Counted from the stretch's first letter, positions 51,924-60,906 are shown. The stretch is DNA of 64,000 nt from Pontiella sulfatireligans (GCF_900890705.1 NZ_CAAHFH010000001.1:744001-808000), one strand, 5' to 3'. Notes: a model not told the origin generated them from the sequence alone. Numbers and translations: made by a program.

Positions 51924-53419
51924 CAGATTGATTCCTTTTTGTTAACGGTCTTCTTTTTTTTATCCCTCATCTTCGTCTTTTTGCGCGACGTGGTTCCCGC
52001 TTTTGCCGCCGCCTCTTTTTTGTACTTCTTGTACCCTTTGAACGGGATGATGCTGTAGGAGGTGTCCGTCTGCTTGATTTTCATATATTCGGCCATTGCA
52101 GTCTGAAGCCGCTGACTCGCCTCCGGAAAGTCGGCCGGACTCACCTTTTTCTCGCTGTAGCGGGCCTCGTTGCTGGTGACGGGAATATCATAGAAGCGAC
52201 CATCTTCGTGCAGACGGAAACGCTTATCGCGGACCATATACAATCCGCCCTCCCAGCCGAGATAGATGAAATCGCGATCCTTTCCGGCGGTGTTTAGAAA
52301 GTTGTGAGAAAGGTCCATGCCGCTGACATCGTAATCCATCGGCAAACCGGTCAGCCCGGCCAGCGAAGGAAACAGATCCGCGTGCGTAAAAAATGCGTCA
52401 CAAACGCCGACTGGAATTTTTCCGGGCCAGCGGGCAATGTACGGAACGCGATATCCGGACTCGATCAGGCTCAGCTTTCCGCCCTTCACCTTTTGATCCC
52501 CCAACCGGCAGGTAATCGCGTTCGGCGTTCCGTTGTCGGCCGTGAAGATCAACAGCGTATTTTCCGTCAGTCCCAGCTCATCTAGTTTGTCCATGATGCG
52601 CCCCACCAGCAGATCGGTATAGGCCACCATCAGGCCGAAGGTTTTATCCACCGAGGCGGCACTCTCCGGCAGAAAATGTTTGATGCCTTCCAGCTTCGGC
52701 GGTTGATGAAACTCTTTGTGAACCAGTGCCATCGGGTAGTAGGCGAGGAACGGGCGTTCTTTGTTCTCTTCGATAAAGTTGCAGATAAACTCGCAGTAGA
52801 GATCCGGCCCGTATTTCCCGTCATAGGTTGTAATCTTTTGATCCTGCCAGACTACCGGATCGTAATAGCGTTCATGCGTTACAAAATCATAGTTCTTCAG
52901 CCACATGAAATAGTCGTCAAAGCCATGGGACGTCGGATGATCCGGATAGAAATCAAAATCGCCCAGGTGCCACTTGCCGGCAATGCCCGTGCGGTATCCG
53001 TTTTTCTGAAACAGATCGGCGAAGGTCGGAATATGCCCGGGAAGACAGTTGGGCGTGCCCGATCCCAGCCGCTCCAGTATACCGCTGCGGTTGGTATAGA
53101 GCCCGGAAAGGATCATGGCCCGGCTCGGACTGCACGACGGCGTTCCGTAGGCATTGTTAAAACGTGCGCCCTGACTCGCCAGCCGGTCAATATTCGGGGT
53201 GGAATAACCGGTGTTGCCATAGCACCCCACCCCTTCCGCGCCGAGATCGTCCACCATGATGATGACTACATTGGGTTTTGCCGCAACAGCACAACTCATC
53301 GTAAGCATGATGCACGCAAAGGTATGTAGTCCCGCCTTTAGGCGGTTTGCCCGCAGAGCTGTTCCAACGAAACCGCCTAAAGGCGGGACTACAAACTTTT
53401 TCAACGCCCCTTTTTTCAT
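51923..53419 (-). CDS. S1 family sulfatase (CSPSR) with palindrome-encoded N-terminal insert
   Basis: A 498-residue sulfatase with standard blocks VVIIMVDDLGAEGVGCYGNT, TPSCSPSRAMILSGLY (Cys96), AGKWHLGD and FTADNGTP. The start at 53419 follows AGAGG. The N-terminus is odd: after MKKGALKK come about 23 residues (FVVPPLGGFVGTALRANRLK ...) translated from a palindromic DNA element, then the hydrophobic core TFACIMLTMSCAVAAKP. Without the insert the signal peptide would read MKKGALKK-HTFACIMLTMSCAVAA. The insert keeps the frame, but whether export still works is unclear. The C-terminus is a long Lys-rich tail (SRKKTKMRDKKKKTVNKKES). Confidence 0.92.
   Translation of the reverse strand: MKKGALKKFVVPPLGGFVGTALRANRLKAGLHTFACIMLTMSCAVAAKPNVVIIMVDDLGAEGVGCYGNTGYSTPNIDRLASQGARFNNAYGTPSCSPSRAMILSGLYTNRSGILERLGSGTPNCLPGHIPTFADLFQKNGYRTGIAGKWHLGDFDFYPDHPTSHGFDDYFMWLKNYDFVTHERYYDPVVWQDQKITTYDGKYGPDLYCEFICNFIEENKERPFLAYYPMALVHKEFHQPPKLEGIKHFLPESAASVDKTFGLMVAYTDLLVGRIMDKLDELGLTENTLLIFTADNGTPNAITCRLGDQKVKGGKLSLIESGYRVPYIARWPGKIPVGVCDAFFTHADLFPSLAGLTGLPMDYDVSGMDLSHNFLNTAGKDRDFIYLGWEGGLYMVRDKRFRLHEDGRFYDIPVTSNEARYSEKKVSPADFPEASQRLQTAMAEYMKIKQTDTSYSIIPFKGYKKYKKEAAAKAGTTSRKKTKMRDKKKKTVNKKESI
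53322..53396. repeat. Palindromic element inserted in frame in a sulfatase signal peptide
   Basis: Arms 53325-53348 and 53370-53393 are perfect 24-nt inverted repeats containing TAGTCCCGCCTTTAGGCGG, with a 21-nt loop. Allowing one mismatch they extend to 53322 and 53396. The unit of 69 (or 75) nt is a multiple of three and lies entirely inside the coding sequence of 51923-53419. Translated on the gene strand it gives a VVPPLGG-containing peptide. It resembles palindromic repeats common in intergenic DNA of Verrucomicrobia and Lentisphaerae relatives; that link is from memory. Confidence 0.85.
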
Positions 53420-53436
53420 GACCTCTTCTCCCTGTC

Positions 53437-54393
53437 TTACTTTTGTGGACTCAGATGAGCGGGTGGCGATGATTTCAGAACGCTGTCGGTGTCGACGGCC
53501 GTTCTACCGGCATCCAGGTGATCGAGCACGATGACCCCTACCGGACACTTCAGGACTTCCGGATCGTGGAACGTCCAGATCACTTCACCCTGCGGATTAA
53601 ATTCAAATAGCTGAGGCCCTTCTGCAGCGGCCTCCGGATGATGTCCCCACCAGTTCGACTGGAGAAGGTTTCCGTTTTCAAGCCGCTGAAAGCCACCAAA
53701 AAAGTGCGCACCTTCGGGACCCTTGTAGCACTTCAGCAATTTCCCCGCGTGGTCGAGAACCAGCGTTGCTCCGGCGTATCCGCAAGCCACCCAATAATGG
53801 CTATCTCCGTCTTTCAGCGCCATAAACGCGCCAAGCTTCTTGGCGTTGGCAGGCTTATCAATGGGCAGCGAAAAGCGGTTGAGCACCTTGCCGGCCAAAT
53901 CCAATTCGATCAGCTCGTCATTCGGCGTAATCAACAGGTTTCCCTGCTGGGTGATACGCCCGAAACGGAGTTGCTTCGCGACTTTATCGATCTCCACCTT
54001 TTTAACGATATGGTCGTCCTTATCCAAGACCGCCACATGGAGCGCTCCCGTTTTTTTGACGGAGCCAATCGCAATCGCAGTACCGTCGGGCAAACGTCGA
54101 ATCGACTTGATCCCGGGAACACCGTTCACCTCGATGGTCTTGATCAGCGTTCCTGTGCGCAGATCAATAAGATGATAGCCCGTTTCGGTGGTAACCGTCG
54201 CCTGATGATTACCAACGATCTGCACGTCCCATGCTTTCCCCTCCAACGGCACAGCCCAATTGTTCGAGGGATCATTTTCGTCAATATGCACCAACTGGTG
54301 CCCTGCGTCATCGGTGATTAACAACCGGTGTTTAATTTCGGCATCAACCGACGCGACAAAGAACAACAACAGCAAAATAAAGGAGCGGCTCAT
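53437..54393 (-). CDS. Secreted beta-propeller protein, third member
   Basis: A 318-residue exported protein (MSRSFILLLLFFVASVDA) with blades such as LPDGTAIAIGSVKKTGALHV, QQGNLLITPNDELIELDLAG and LENGNLLQSNWWGHH. It is more distant from the two 285-287-residue propellers but follows the same pattern, including FEFNPQGEVIWTFHDPE near the end. Its ATG overlaps the stop of the deleted sulfatase upstream (ATGA, 54390-54393), so it depends on translation of that remnant. It lies 17 nt before the sulfatase with the palindrome insert. Role unknown. Confidence 0.78.
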   Translation of the reverse strand: MSRSFILLLLFFVASVDAEIKHRLLITDDAGHQLVHIDENDPSNNWAVPLEGKAWDVQIVGNHQATVTTETGYHLIDLRTGTLIKTIEVNGVPGIKSIRRLPDGTAIAIGSVKKTGALHVAVLDKDDHIVKKVEIDKVAKQLRFGRITQQGNLLITPNDELIELDLAGKVLNRFSLPIDKPANAKKLGAFMALKDGDSHYWVACGYAGATLVLDHAGKLLKCYKGPEGAHFFGGFQRLENGNLLQSNWWGHHPEAAAEGPQLFEFNPQGEVIWTFHDPEVLKCPVGVIVLDHLDAGRTAVDTDSVLKSSPPAHLSPQK

Positions 54394-54626
54394 TGCTTTT
54401 TCTTCTTGGAGCTTTTCTTTCCAAAGCCGCCTTTTTTCCGGGACGAATTACGGGCAACGGAAGCCCGTCGATTCAGATTCGGGGCCTGAACGTCTCCGTT
54501 CCCGTAACAACCCATCGAATGTATCGATTGATCGCCCGTCATCAGGAAAACAATATTGGGTCTATCTGCCGCCAACGCGCTGCCAATTAATCCTGTCGCC
54601 AGAATTGCTGTTATAAAAAGTTTCAT
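54390..54626 (-). pseudogene. In-frame internally deleted S1 sulfatase
   Basis: A 78-codon ORF: signal peptide MKLFITAILATGLIGSALAA, then PNIVFLMTGDQSIHSMGCYG and VQAPNLNRRA, the usual sulfatase start. It jumps directly to a basic tail SSRKKGGFGKKSSKKKKQ, like the C-terminal tails of the neighbouring sulfatases at 62427 and 51923. About 400 codons with the Cys motif and most ligands are gone, yet the frame is kept and the stop overlaps the next start by ATGA. It cannot be a sulfatase. It may persist because the propeller gene downstream is translationally coupled, or because the short basic secreted peptide is useful. Confidence 0.8.
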
Positions 54627-54681
54627 AATGATTGCCCCTAATTCACCGATAGCTTCTCCCAGCATTCCGCGAAATACTAAA

Positions 54682-56427
54682 TCACCTTTTGGGCCAGACT
54701 TTGATCCGCTGGCGACCTTCTTTCAGCTCTGAGAACGGGCCGGGAGTCATGTTGCCCTTGCGGTCGGCCCCGAGAAAATCTTTATCAAAGCGATAAGGAG
54801 ATCCATCGGGCTTAACGAAGGGCAAGCCCGTAACCTTTGCCGTGCCGAGGAGATCGGTGGTGACCATGGGACGTTTTTCTTTTCCCCAGTCGCCGCGGCT
54901 AACCGTCAAATCGAGATACACCCCGTCGGTTTTTTTGACAATCGATGCGGATTCGATCACGGCGTTCCCTGCGCGAGTGACCGGCAGGGTCGCGTCGTCA
55001 TAGACAGACAGTGCACCCGGCAGCATCAGCATGTTGTGATAGATGCGGTCATCGCCACCCTTCGTGTTGACGAGATCAGTGATCTCTGTCGAATGCGCCG
55101 GGTGATACGGCGTGAGCCGGTTGAGTTCCGGCCTGAACTTAATTTTTCCGGCGATCAGATTGTGAATATACGCGCCGCCCTCCGACCGGTCCCAGATCGT
55201 CGGGCTCGTTAGAAAGATGTTGTTATCAATCACGAACGGCCCGTGATTCACCTCCATAAACAGATCGTCCATATCGTTGTTGTACAGCAGGTTGCCAGTC
55301 ACGCGGGTGCCCTGATTCATCCAATCCAGCCAGATTCCATGATTAGCACAGTGATAAATGTGGTTGTTGCTGATCACGGCATCCATCGCCCCGTGGAATT
55401 TTATCCCGGCCATCTCCGCTCCGCCAAAGGGCTTGCGAACATAGATGTCGTGAATGGTATTGCCATCGACTGTGCAGAATGCCGAGCCAAGCGATCCGAC
55501 GATGCCGACCTGCCCGCAGTCGTGCACATGGTTATTACGAACCACATGACTGCCGATCTTCTCTTTAGACCATCCCTGCTTCAACCCGCGCTCAATCGTT
55601 CCCACATAGCCTTCTGCTGAACGCGCCTTGTTATCAAACTCATCGCCGTGCTTTCCGAGCGCAATGCCGGCGCAGGCGGAATAGCTCACTTCGTTGTCTT
55701 CAATGATCCAGCCCTTGCTCCAGTGTGTTCCGATGAGCCCGATCTGCTCCGCGGTCGGCGGCGACCACGGCGTAGCGGCGTTTTTCAGAATGAAACCGCG
55801 CACCGTGATATAATTGATGCCCGGATTTTCCGGATAAAAAACGGTGCGGCGGGCCGTAACCTCAATCAGCTCTTCATTCGGATTCACGCCCTTGAACTGC
55901 GCCCATACCGTAGTGTTTTTCTTATCCCCTTTCGTGAACCAGGCCGGATCGTTGCCAGCGGGCTTCATCACATCTTCGAGGGTGAATGTTTCCACAAGCC
56001 AGTGTCCGTTCAGATGAAGCGCACCGGTATGAATCTTCAGCTTCTTCCGGTTAGCGAACCAATCACCGCGGATCAAATCAGCAAACGGATTGAATTCCCC
56101 GAAAAAGCTATTTGGAATGATGACTTTCCATGTGTCGTTCTCCACCAGCTCCCATTTTTCGGTAAGCACCTCCGATCCGGTGATGACGACCTTTTCGCCT
56201 GTCGCAGCCTGATAGACGATCCGGCTAGCGTCGGACGTTCCGCCGCGAGGTGGATTCACCCGTTCGCGATAGATTCCTGCATGCACGGTGATCACATCGC
56301 CGGGCTGTACGACCTCTGCCGCCGCTGAAATGGTTTTGAATGGATGCGATCCGTCAACCGAAACGTGATACTCCCTCGCGCTGGCCGCGCATGCGGCCAG
56401 ACATAAAACTGCAATTGTTGTTTTCAT
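54682..56427 (-). CDS. Right-handed parallel beta-helix protein, probable glycanase or lyase
   Basis: A 581-residue exported protein. The ATG at 56427 follows AAAGGAAA with a signal peptide MKTTIAVLCLAACAASA; an in-frame ATG at 56445 shares a base with the upstream stop but lacks such a site. PFKTISAAAEVVQPGDVITV and HAGIYRERVNPPRGG form the DUF1565-like entry. Coils with IEDNEVSYSACAGIALGKHG, VVRNNHVHDCGQVGIVGS and AVISNNHIYHCANHGIWLDW continue the NosD-like helix. A C-terminal beta domain follows. Candidate families with this fold and length include GH141 and GH110, but I cannot choose between them or with a PL family. Its position after a CTPTR sulfatase suggests it cuts the same desulfated chain. 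Confidence 0.78.
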   Translation of the reverse strand: MKTTIAVLCLAACAASAREYHVSVDGSHPFKTISAAAEVVQPGDVITVHAGIYRERVNPPRGGTSDASRIVYQAATGEKVVITGSEVLTEKWELVENDTWKVIIPNSFFGEFNPFADLIRGDWFANRKKLKIHTGALHLNGHWLVETFTLEDVMKPAGNDPAWFTKGDKKNTTVWAQFKGVNPNEELIEVTARRTVFYPENPGINYITVRGFILKNAATPWSPPTAEQIGLIGTHWSKGWIIEDNEVSYSACAGIALGKHGDEFDNKARSAEGYVGTIERGLKQGWSKEKIGSHVVRNNHVHDCGQVGIVGSLGSAFCTVDGNTIHDIYVRKPFGGAEMAGIKFHGAMDAVISNNHIYHCANHGIWLDWMNQGTRVTGNLLYNNDMDDLFMEVNHGPFVIDNNIFLTSPTIWDRSEGGAYIHNLIAGKIKFRPELNRLTPYHPAHSTEITDLVNTKGGDDRIYHNMLMLPGALSVYDDATLPVTRAGNAVIESASIVKKTDGVYLDLTVSRGDWGKEKRPMVTTDLLGTAKVTGLPFVKPDGSPYRFDKDFLGADRKGNMTPGPFSELKEGRQRIKVWPKR

Positions 56428-56444
56428 ACCATTTCCTTTGATCA

Positions 56445-57983
56445 TTACTTCAAATCGTCCTGCAGCGCATTAAACTGATGCCACGTTTGCCCGTCGCGCA
56501 GCGGATCATTCGCCTGCGGGGTGCCCGGCGTACTGCGGCCTTTGGAAATCAAATCCGCCAGCTCTTTTTTCAGCTGCTCCGTCACTTCGGGATATTGCGA
56601 TGCCAGATTCCTCGTTTCCTCCCGGTCGACGTCCATATCGAACAACATCATTTCAGATGCGTCTTGAATGTCTCTCTGTTTCTTCAAGTCGTAACGGCCG
56701 CCGGACGTGCTATCGAGCACCAGCTTCCACTTGCCCTTACGCGCCGCAAAATAGCCATGCCGGTCGTGGTGGACAATCAACCGATTCTCCTCATCTGGAA
56801 TCGGATCGCCTTTCAATGCGGGTAAAAAGCTGATGCTATCTTCTGCAACGTTGTCGGGCAGTTTCTTTCCAACAAGTTCAGCGCAGGTGGCCAGCAGGTC
56901 GGTAGTGCAGATTGTCTGTTCCGACACGCTGCCTGCTTTGATCTGTCGTGGCCAGCGAACCACGAACGGCAAGCGATGGCCGCCTTCATAAATGGAGCCT
57001 TTGGCCCCGCGATAGATCCAGCTGGGATCATGACCGGCCTTTTTCAGATTCTTCACGTCGGGGCCACCCGGAGAGCTGCCGTTATCCGCCGTGAAAAAGA
57101 CCATTGTATTTTCGGCCAGCTTTAGCTCATCGAGAGTCTTCAGCACTTCGCCAACCACCCAGTCGGTCTCCATGCAATAGTCGGCATATGCACAAATCCC
57201 GCTCTTGCCCTGAAAGTCCGGATGCGGAATAACCGGACCATGCGGCGACGGAAGCGCCAGATAGATGAAAAACGGATTTTCCGCATGATTGCGAATCCAC
57301 CCGCCGGTCTTATGCACCAGGGTCTTCAGTTTTTCGCGTTGCTTGAATCCTTTGGAAATCCAGCCCGGATCCGGTTCAAAATAACCGAGAGCGGTGAGCT
57401 CTTTCTTATCCATAACTAGCTCCAGATCTCCGAGCATCTGCCGGCCCTCGACGTAGAATTGATCGCGGGGGAAGGCGCCAAAATAATAGTCGAAACCAAG
57501 ATCCAGCGGACCGTCTTTGATCGGTTTGGTGGCATCCACATATTTCGGCGTAATGCGTTTGATTCCTTCCGGCGCATTATTCGCCCATCCCTGACCCAAA
57601 TGCCACTTTCCGATGCAGGCGGTGGCGTAGCCCTCTTTCTTCATGAAGGATGCCACGGTTTCACGATCCATGGAAATTAAGCTCGGGTCATGCAAGCCGA
57701 CCACTCCTTCTTTCAAATGGGTGCGCCAGGAATAACGGCCGGTCAGAATTCCATAGCGCGTCGGCGTGCAGACGCTGGCGCTGGTATGCGCGTCCATGAA
57801 CTTCATCCCTTCCGCCGCCATGCGGTCGATGTTCGGCGTCTGAATTAACCCCTCCGGATTATAACAGGACACATCGCCCGGCCCCATGTCGTCGACCAGA
57901 ATATAGATGATGTTTGGTTTCGCCGCCTCAGCCGTGCCCAATGCAGCCAAAAGGGCCGCCAATACGAGCTGTTTCAATTTCAT
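56445..57983 (-). CDS. S1 family sulfatase (CTPTR), paralogue of 44861-46402
   Basis: A 512-residue exported sulfatase. IIYILVDDMGPGDVSCYNPE and SASVCTPTRYGILTGRYSWR (Cys72) match the sulfatase at 44861-46402 nearly word for word. GKWHLGQGWANN, ALPSPHGPVIP and FTADNGSSPGG are also present. Differences lie in the loop after the GKWH block and in the C-terminal subdomain, which could alter the subsite. It lies 12 nt after an IDS-like sulfatase. Having two such enzymes in one operon suggests related but distinct sulfate positions. Confidence 0.95.
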   Translation of the reverse strand: MKLKQLVLAALLAALGTAEAAKPNIIYILVDDMGPGDVSCYNPEGLIQTPNIDRMAAEGMKFMDAHTSASVCTPTRYGILTGRYSWRTHLKEGVVGLHDPSLISMDRETVASFMKKEGYATACIGKWHLGQGWANNAPEGIKRITPKYVDATKPIKDGPLDLGFDYYFGAFPRDQFYVEGRQMLGDLELVMDKKELTALGYFEPDPGWISKGFKQREKLKTLVHKTGGWIRNHAENPFFIYLALPSPHGPVIPHPDFQGKSGICAYADYCMETDWVVGEVLKTLDELKLAENTMVFFTADNGSSPGGPDVKNLKKAGHDPSWIYRGAKGSIYEGGHRLPFVVRWPRQIKAGSVSEQTICTTDLLATCAELVGKKLPDNVAEDSISFLPALKGDPIPDEENRLIVHHDRHGYFAARKGKWKLVLDSTSGGRYDLKKQRDIQDASEMMLFDMDVDREETRNLASQYPEVTEQLKKELADLISKGRSTPGTPQANDPLRDGQTWHQFNALQDDLK

Positions 57984-57995
57984 GAAGATGATCTC

Positions 57996-59396
57996 CTATT
58001 TATCTGCCGGCACGAACTTACGGTGCTGCGCAATGATTTCTGAATATTCAGGGTTATTAATCAGATTGGTCCACTCTTTCGGATCCTGGGTGTGGTCATA
58101 GAACTCTTCGCTGCCCTCGTAATACTGAATATACCTGTAATCGCGGGAGCGGACCGCATGGTTGCCACGCCCCATCGTCGTGATCGCCGGACGGTCGACC
58201 GTGCTCAGCGGATTTTCCAGAACCGGGCGCATGCTCGTTCCGTCCAGATCATCAATTGACGGCAGACCGCACAGATCGATAAGTGTGGGAAACAGATCAA
58301 TCAAGCTGGCAGGTTCTTTGGTTTCCGCCCCGGCGGTTACGAAGCCCGGCACGCTCACAATAAAAGGAACGCGGGTCGATTCCTCCCACAGGGTTGCTTT
58401 CCGAAAGCTTTGTTTTTCACCGAGATGCCAACCATGGTCAGAAAACAAAACGATGATGGTGTTGTCGGTATATGGACTCGCGTCCAGTTGGTCGAGCAGC
58501 CGCCCGACTTGATAGTCGGTCCAGGCCACGCAGGCAAGATACGCCTGAGTCACGGTGTCCCATTGTTGATGTTTATCGACGATAATATTAAAATCGGAGC
58601 GTTCATAGGTCGGGGTTGGATCCAGCCAGTCGTAGAAATTCCAAGCAAAGGCCTTGGCCGGGATCGATAACCCATCCATGGGATGGGGTTCAACAACCGG
58701 CAACTGAACGTCCTCCAGCGGATACTGATCAAAGAAACGGCGCGGAACATATAACGGTGTGTGCGGACGATAGATTCCACAGGCAAAGAAGAAGGGTTTC
58801 CCCTCCGGGATATTTGCGTACTGGGAATTGATGAAATCCACGTTCAGATGATCGCCGAATTCTTCATCGGGCTGATCGCACGGCCCCCATTTAAACCGTT
58901 TCAACCCCAGCGCAATATCCTCCTTCGCTGAAGGTGCCCCCGAGATCTTACTTTTATAGTTCACATCCCAATTTTCTTGCGTAAAAGCAAATACGTGCCG
59001 GATCTTTCCGGAGCCTACCGTGTAATAATTATTATTCAGAAAATGACGGCTGATCGAAGGCCGCTCGCTGAAGAGCTTCTTATCTTTGATTTCATTGTCA
59101 TAAATCCCGATGTTAAATGGATATTTTCCAGTATTGAATGAACTGCGCGACGGATTGCATATCGGAGCGGTGCAATGCGCATTCATGAACTTCATGCCGC
59201 GGCGTGCCAGCCGGTCAAGGTTCGGTGTGAGGGATTGCGCATGCCCGCCGTGCGTCGCAACCCAGTCGTTCAGGTCATCCACCACAATCATCAGCACATT
59301 GTATTTTGCTTCCAACTGCGGTGTCGCCCTAGCGGAACTGACTACCGCCAACGCCGCTGCAATAATGCATACGAAATGATGTTTATTCGCCGTCAT
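57996..59396 (-). CDS. S1 family sulfatase, iduronate-2-sulfatase-like (CNPSR)
   Basis: A 466-residue exported sulfatase. VLMIVVDDLNDWVATHGGHA and TAPICNPSRSSFNTGKYPFN (Cys80) fit the iduronate-2-sulfatase-like branch, with GSGKIRHVF in place of GKWH-G and LFSDHGWHLGEKQSFRKATL. FACGIYRPHTPLYVP provides another conserved His. Its ATG at 59396 lies inside the end of the upstream sulfatase gene (14-nt overlap), which indicates coupled translation. The actual substrate is unknown; related enzymes act on 2-sulfated sugars. Confidence 0.94.
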   Translation of the reverse strand: MTANKHHFVCIIAAALAVVSSARATPQLEAKYNVLMIVVDDLNDWVATHGGHAQSLTPNLDRLARRGMKFMNAHCTAPICNPSRSSFNTGKYPFNIGIYDNEIKDKKLFSERPSISRHFLNNNYYTVGSGKIRHVFAFTQENWDVNYKSKISGAPSAKEDIALGLKRFKWGPCDQPDEEFGDHLNVDFINSQYANIPEGKPFFFACGIYRPHTPLYVPRRFFDQYPLEDVQLPVVEPHPMDGLSIPAKAFAWNFYDWLDPTPTYERSDFNIIVDKHQQWDTVTQAYLACVAWTDYQVGRLLDQLDASPYTDNTIIVLFSDHGWHLGEKQSFRKATLWEESTRVPFIVSVPGFVTAGAETKEPASLIDLFPTLIDLCGLPSIDDLDGTSMRPVLENPLSTVDRPAITTMGRGNHAVRSRDYRYIQYYEGSEEFYDHTQDPKEWTNLINNPEYSEIIAQHRKFVPADK

Positions 59397-60885
59397 CCAT
59401 ATCCTGTACTAAAGAGGCTTTCTCACTCCAGGGCAGAGTACGTTCGAACAAGGTCTCATAGGGTGTATAACCACTATAATCAACGCCCTGTTCCTTCCAG
59501 TGGTTCAGCTGCGAATCATACTTTTTCCGCATCATTTCCAACACGGCCTGCTGTTCCGGATCGTGGGCCAGATTCGTCATCTCCAACGGATCGCGGCCAA
59601 TGTGGTAAAGCTCCTCCGTCGGCTCAAAGCCTTCGCCACCGTAGTACCAGTAAATGTATTTGTACGTGCGCGTCACAACCGACAGCGCCTGCGCCTTAGC
59701 CGCGCCCCATGCATTCATCAGCGACAGCGCACCGTGAATTTCTCCCGCTGGGTTATCGTACAGTTTCATCAGGTTGGCACCGTCCATATTACCAGGCGCT
59801 GGCAAGCCCGCAAGGTTCAGCAGGGTCGGCGCGAAGTCGACGTTGCCGGTCAGTGCAGAGGAACGCAGGCCCTTGCCGGAGTTCGAATGGCGCGGATCAT
59901 AGATGATCATCGGAACGCGCGAAGCTTCTTCATAAGGCAATACCTTGGAGCCATATCCATGCGATCCGCACAAGAAACCGTTGTCAGAGGTATAAATAAT
60001 TACCGTATTTTTATCCGCGCCCGACTCTTTCAACGCCGCTCGGATCATGCCGACTGCCACGTCGATGCCGTACACCTGCTGATGATACTTCGCCATGACC
60101 CCGTCATAATTGGTAGCATAATTCCACTCTTCGAAGCGCGGGTACTGACGGCCCATTTGGCTCTGCTTCGAGAAATGCAGTCCATTCTCCCGCCCGAAGT
60201 TGGCTGGCTTGGAGAACGTCTTGCCCTCATACACACCGTTAAACCGTGGATCCGGCTGTGTCGGGCGATGTGGCGCCTTGAAGCTGATCGAAAGGCAGAA
60301 CGGCTCCCCGACCCCAACAGACTCGCGGACGAAATCGCTCCCAAATGCCCCGTACGCCAGCGTCGAATGCGGATACTCCTCTGCATATTTCTTCAGTGCC
60401 TCATTCGCCGACGTCTTATAGGAAGTCTGTCCATCGCCCCCCGCCCAAACGGAGAAATCATCTTCCGGCATGTAGCCCTTTCCTTTTTTATTCGTCGGAT
60501 CATCCGTCACCAAAAAACCGAACTTCCCGGCGAACGCAGTGCGGTAGCCCGCCGCGTGCAACAGCGAGGGATACGTTTTGCTCCAGTTCTCTGCCGACAG
60601 CTTACCGTGATGGAAATTGCAGCCGGTCTTGTATTCAAACATGCCGGACATCACTGTGGCGCGACTGGCCATGCAGATCGCCGTCGTATCGTAATGATGA
60701 TCAAATGTCACCCCGTCGCGGGCGAGCTGGTCAAGATTCGGCGTCTGCACATCCGGATTGCCGTAACAACCCAGTGTCCAGGAGGCCTGATCATCCGCCA
60801 TCAAAAATATCAGGTTTGGCTTGTCCTGCGCCATGACGCCCGCCGCACAAAGTACTGCACCCAAAGACATCTTCCATCGTTTCAT
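59383..60885 (-). CDS. S1 family sulfatase (CMASR) lacking the usual His of GKWH
   Basis: A 500-residue exported sulfatase. The ATG at 60885 is preferred over 60891 for spacing to GAGAGA. NLIFLMADDQASWTLGCYGN and TTAICMASRATVM (Cys71) form the core; Ala replaces Pro in the maturation motif, a permitted variant. The GKWH block reads FAGKFGF, so the His is lost, as in the related sulfatase at 18705-20339. FKAPHRPTQP, YTSDNGFLCGSHG and GSKVLPYEEASRVPMIIYDP are intact. The subfamily pair occurs in two separate operons here, which suggests the same sulfate group is met in both pathways. Confidence 0.94.
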   Translation of the reverse strand: MKRWKMSLGAVLCAAGVMAQDKPNLIFLMADDQASWTLGCYGNPDVQTPNLDQLARDGVTFDHHYDTTAICMASRATVMSGMFEYKTGCNFHHGKLSAENWSKTYPSLLHAAGYRTAFAGKFGFLVTDDPTNKKGKGYMPEDDFSVWAGGDGQTSYKTSANEALKKYAEEYPHSTLAYGAFGSDFVRESVGVGEPFCLSISFKAPHRPTQPDPRFNGVYEGKTFSKPANFGRENGLHFSKQSQMGRQYPRFEEWNYATNYDGVMAKYHQQVYGIDVAVGMIRAALKESGADKNTVIIYTSDNGFLCGSHGYGSKVLPYEEASRVPMIIYDPRHSNSGKGLRSSALTGNVDFAPTLLNLAGLPAPGNMDGANLMKLYDNPAGEIHGALSLMNAWGAAKAQALSVVTRTYKYIYWYYGGEGFEPTEELYHIGRDPLEMTNLAHDPEQQAVLEMMRKKYDSQLNHWKEQGVDYSGYTPYETLFERTLPWSEKASLVQDMDDGE

Positions 60886-60906
60886 ATGCATTCTCTCTTC
60901 ATGATG

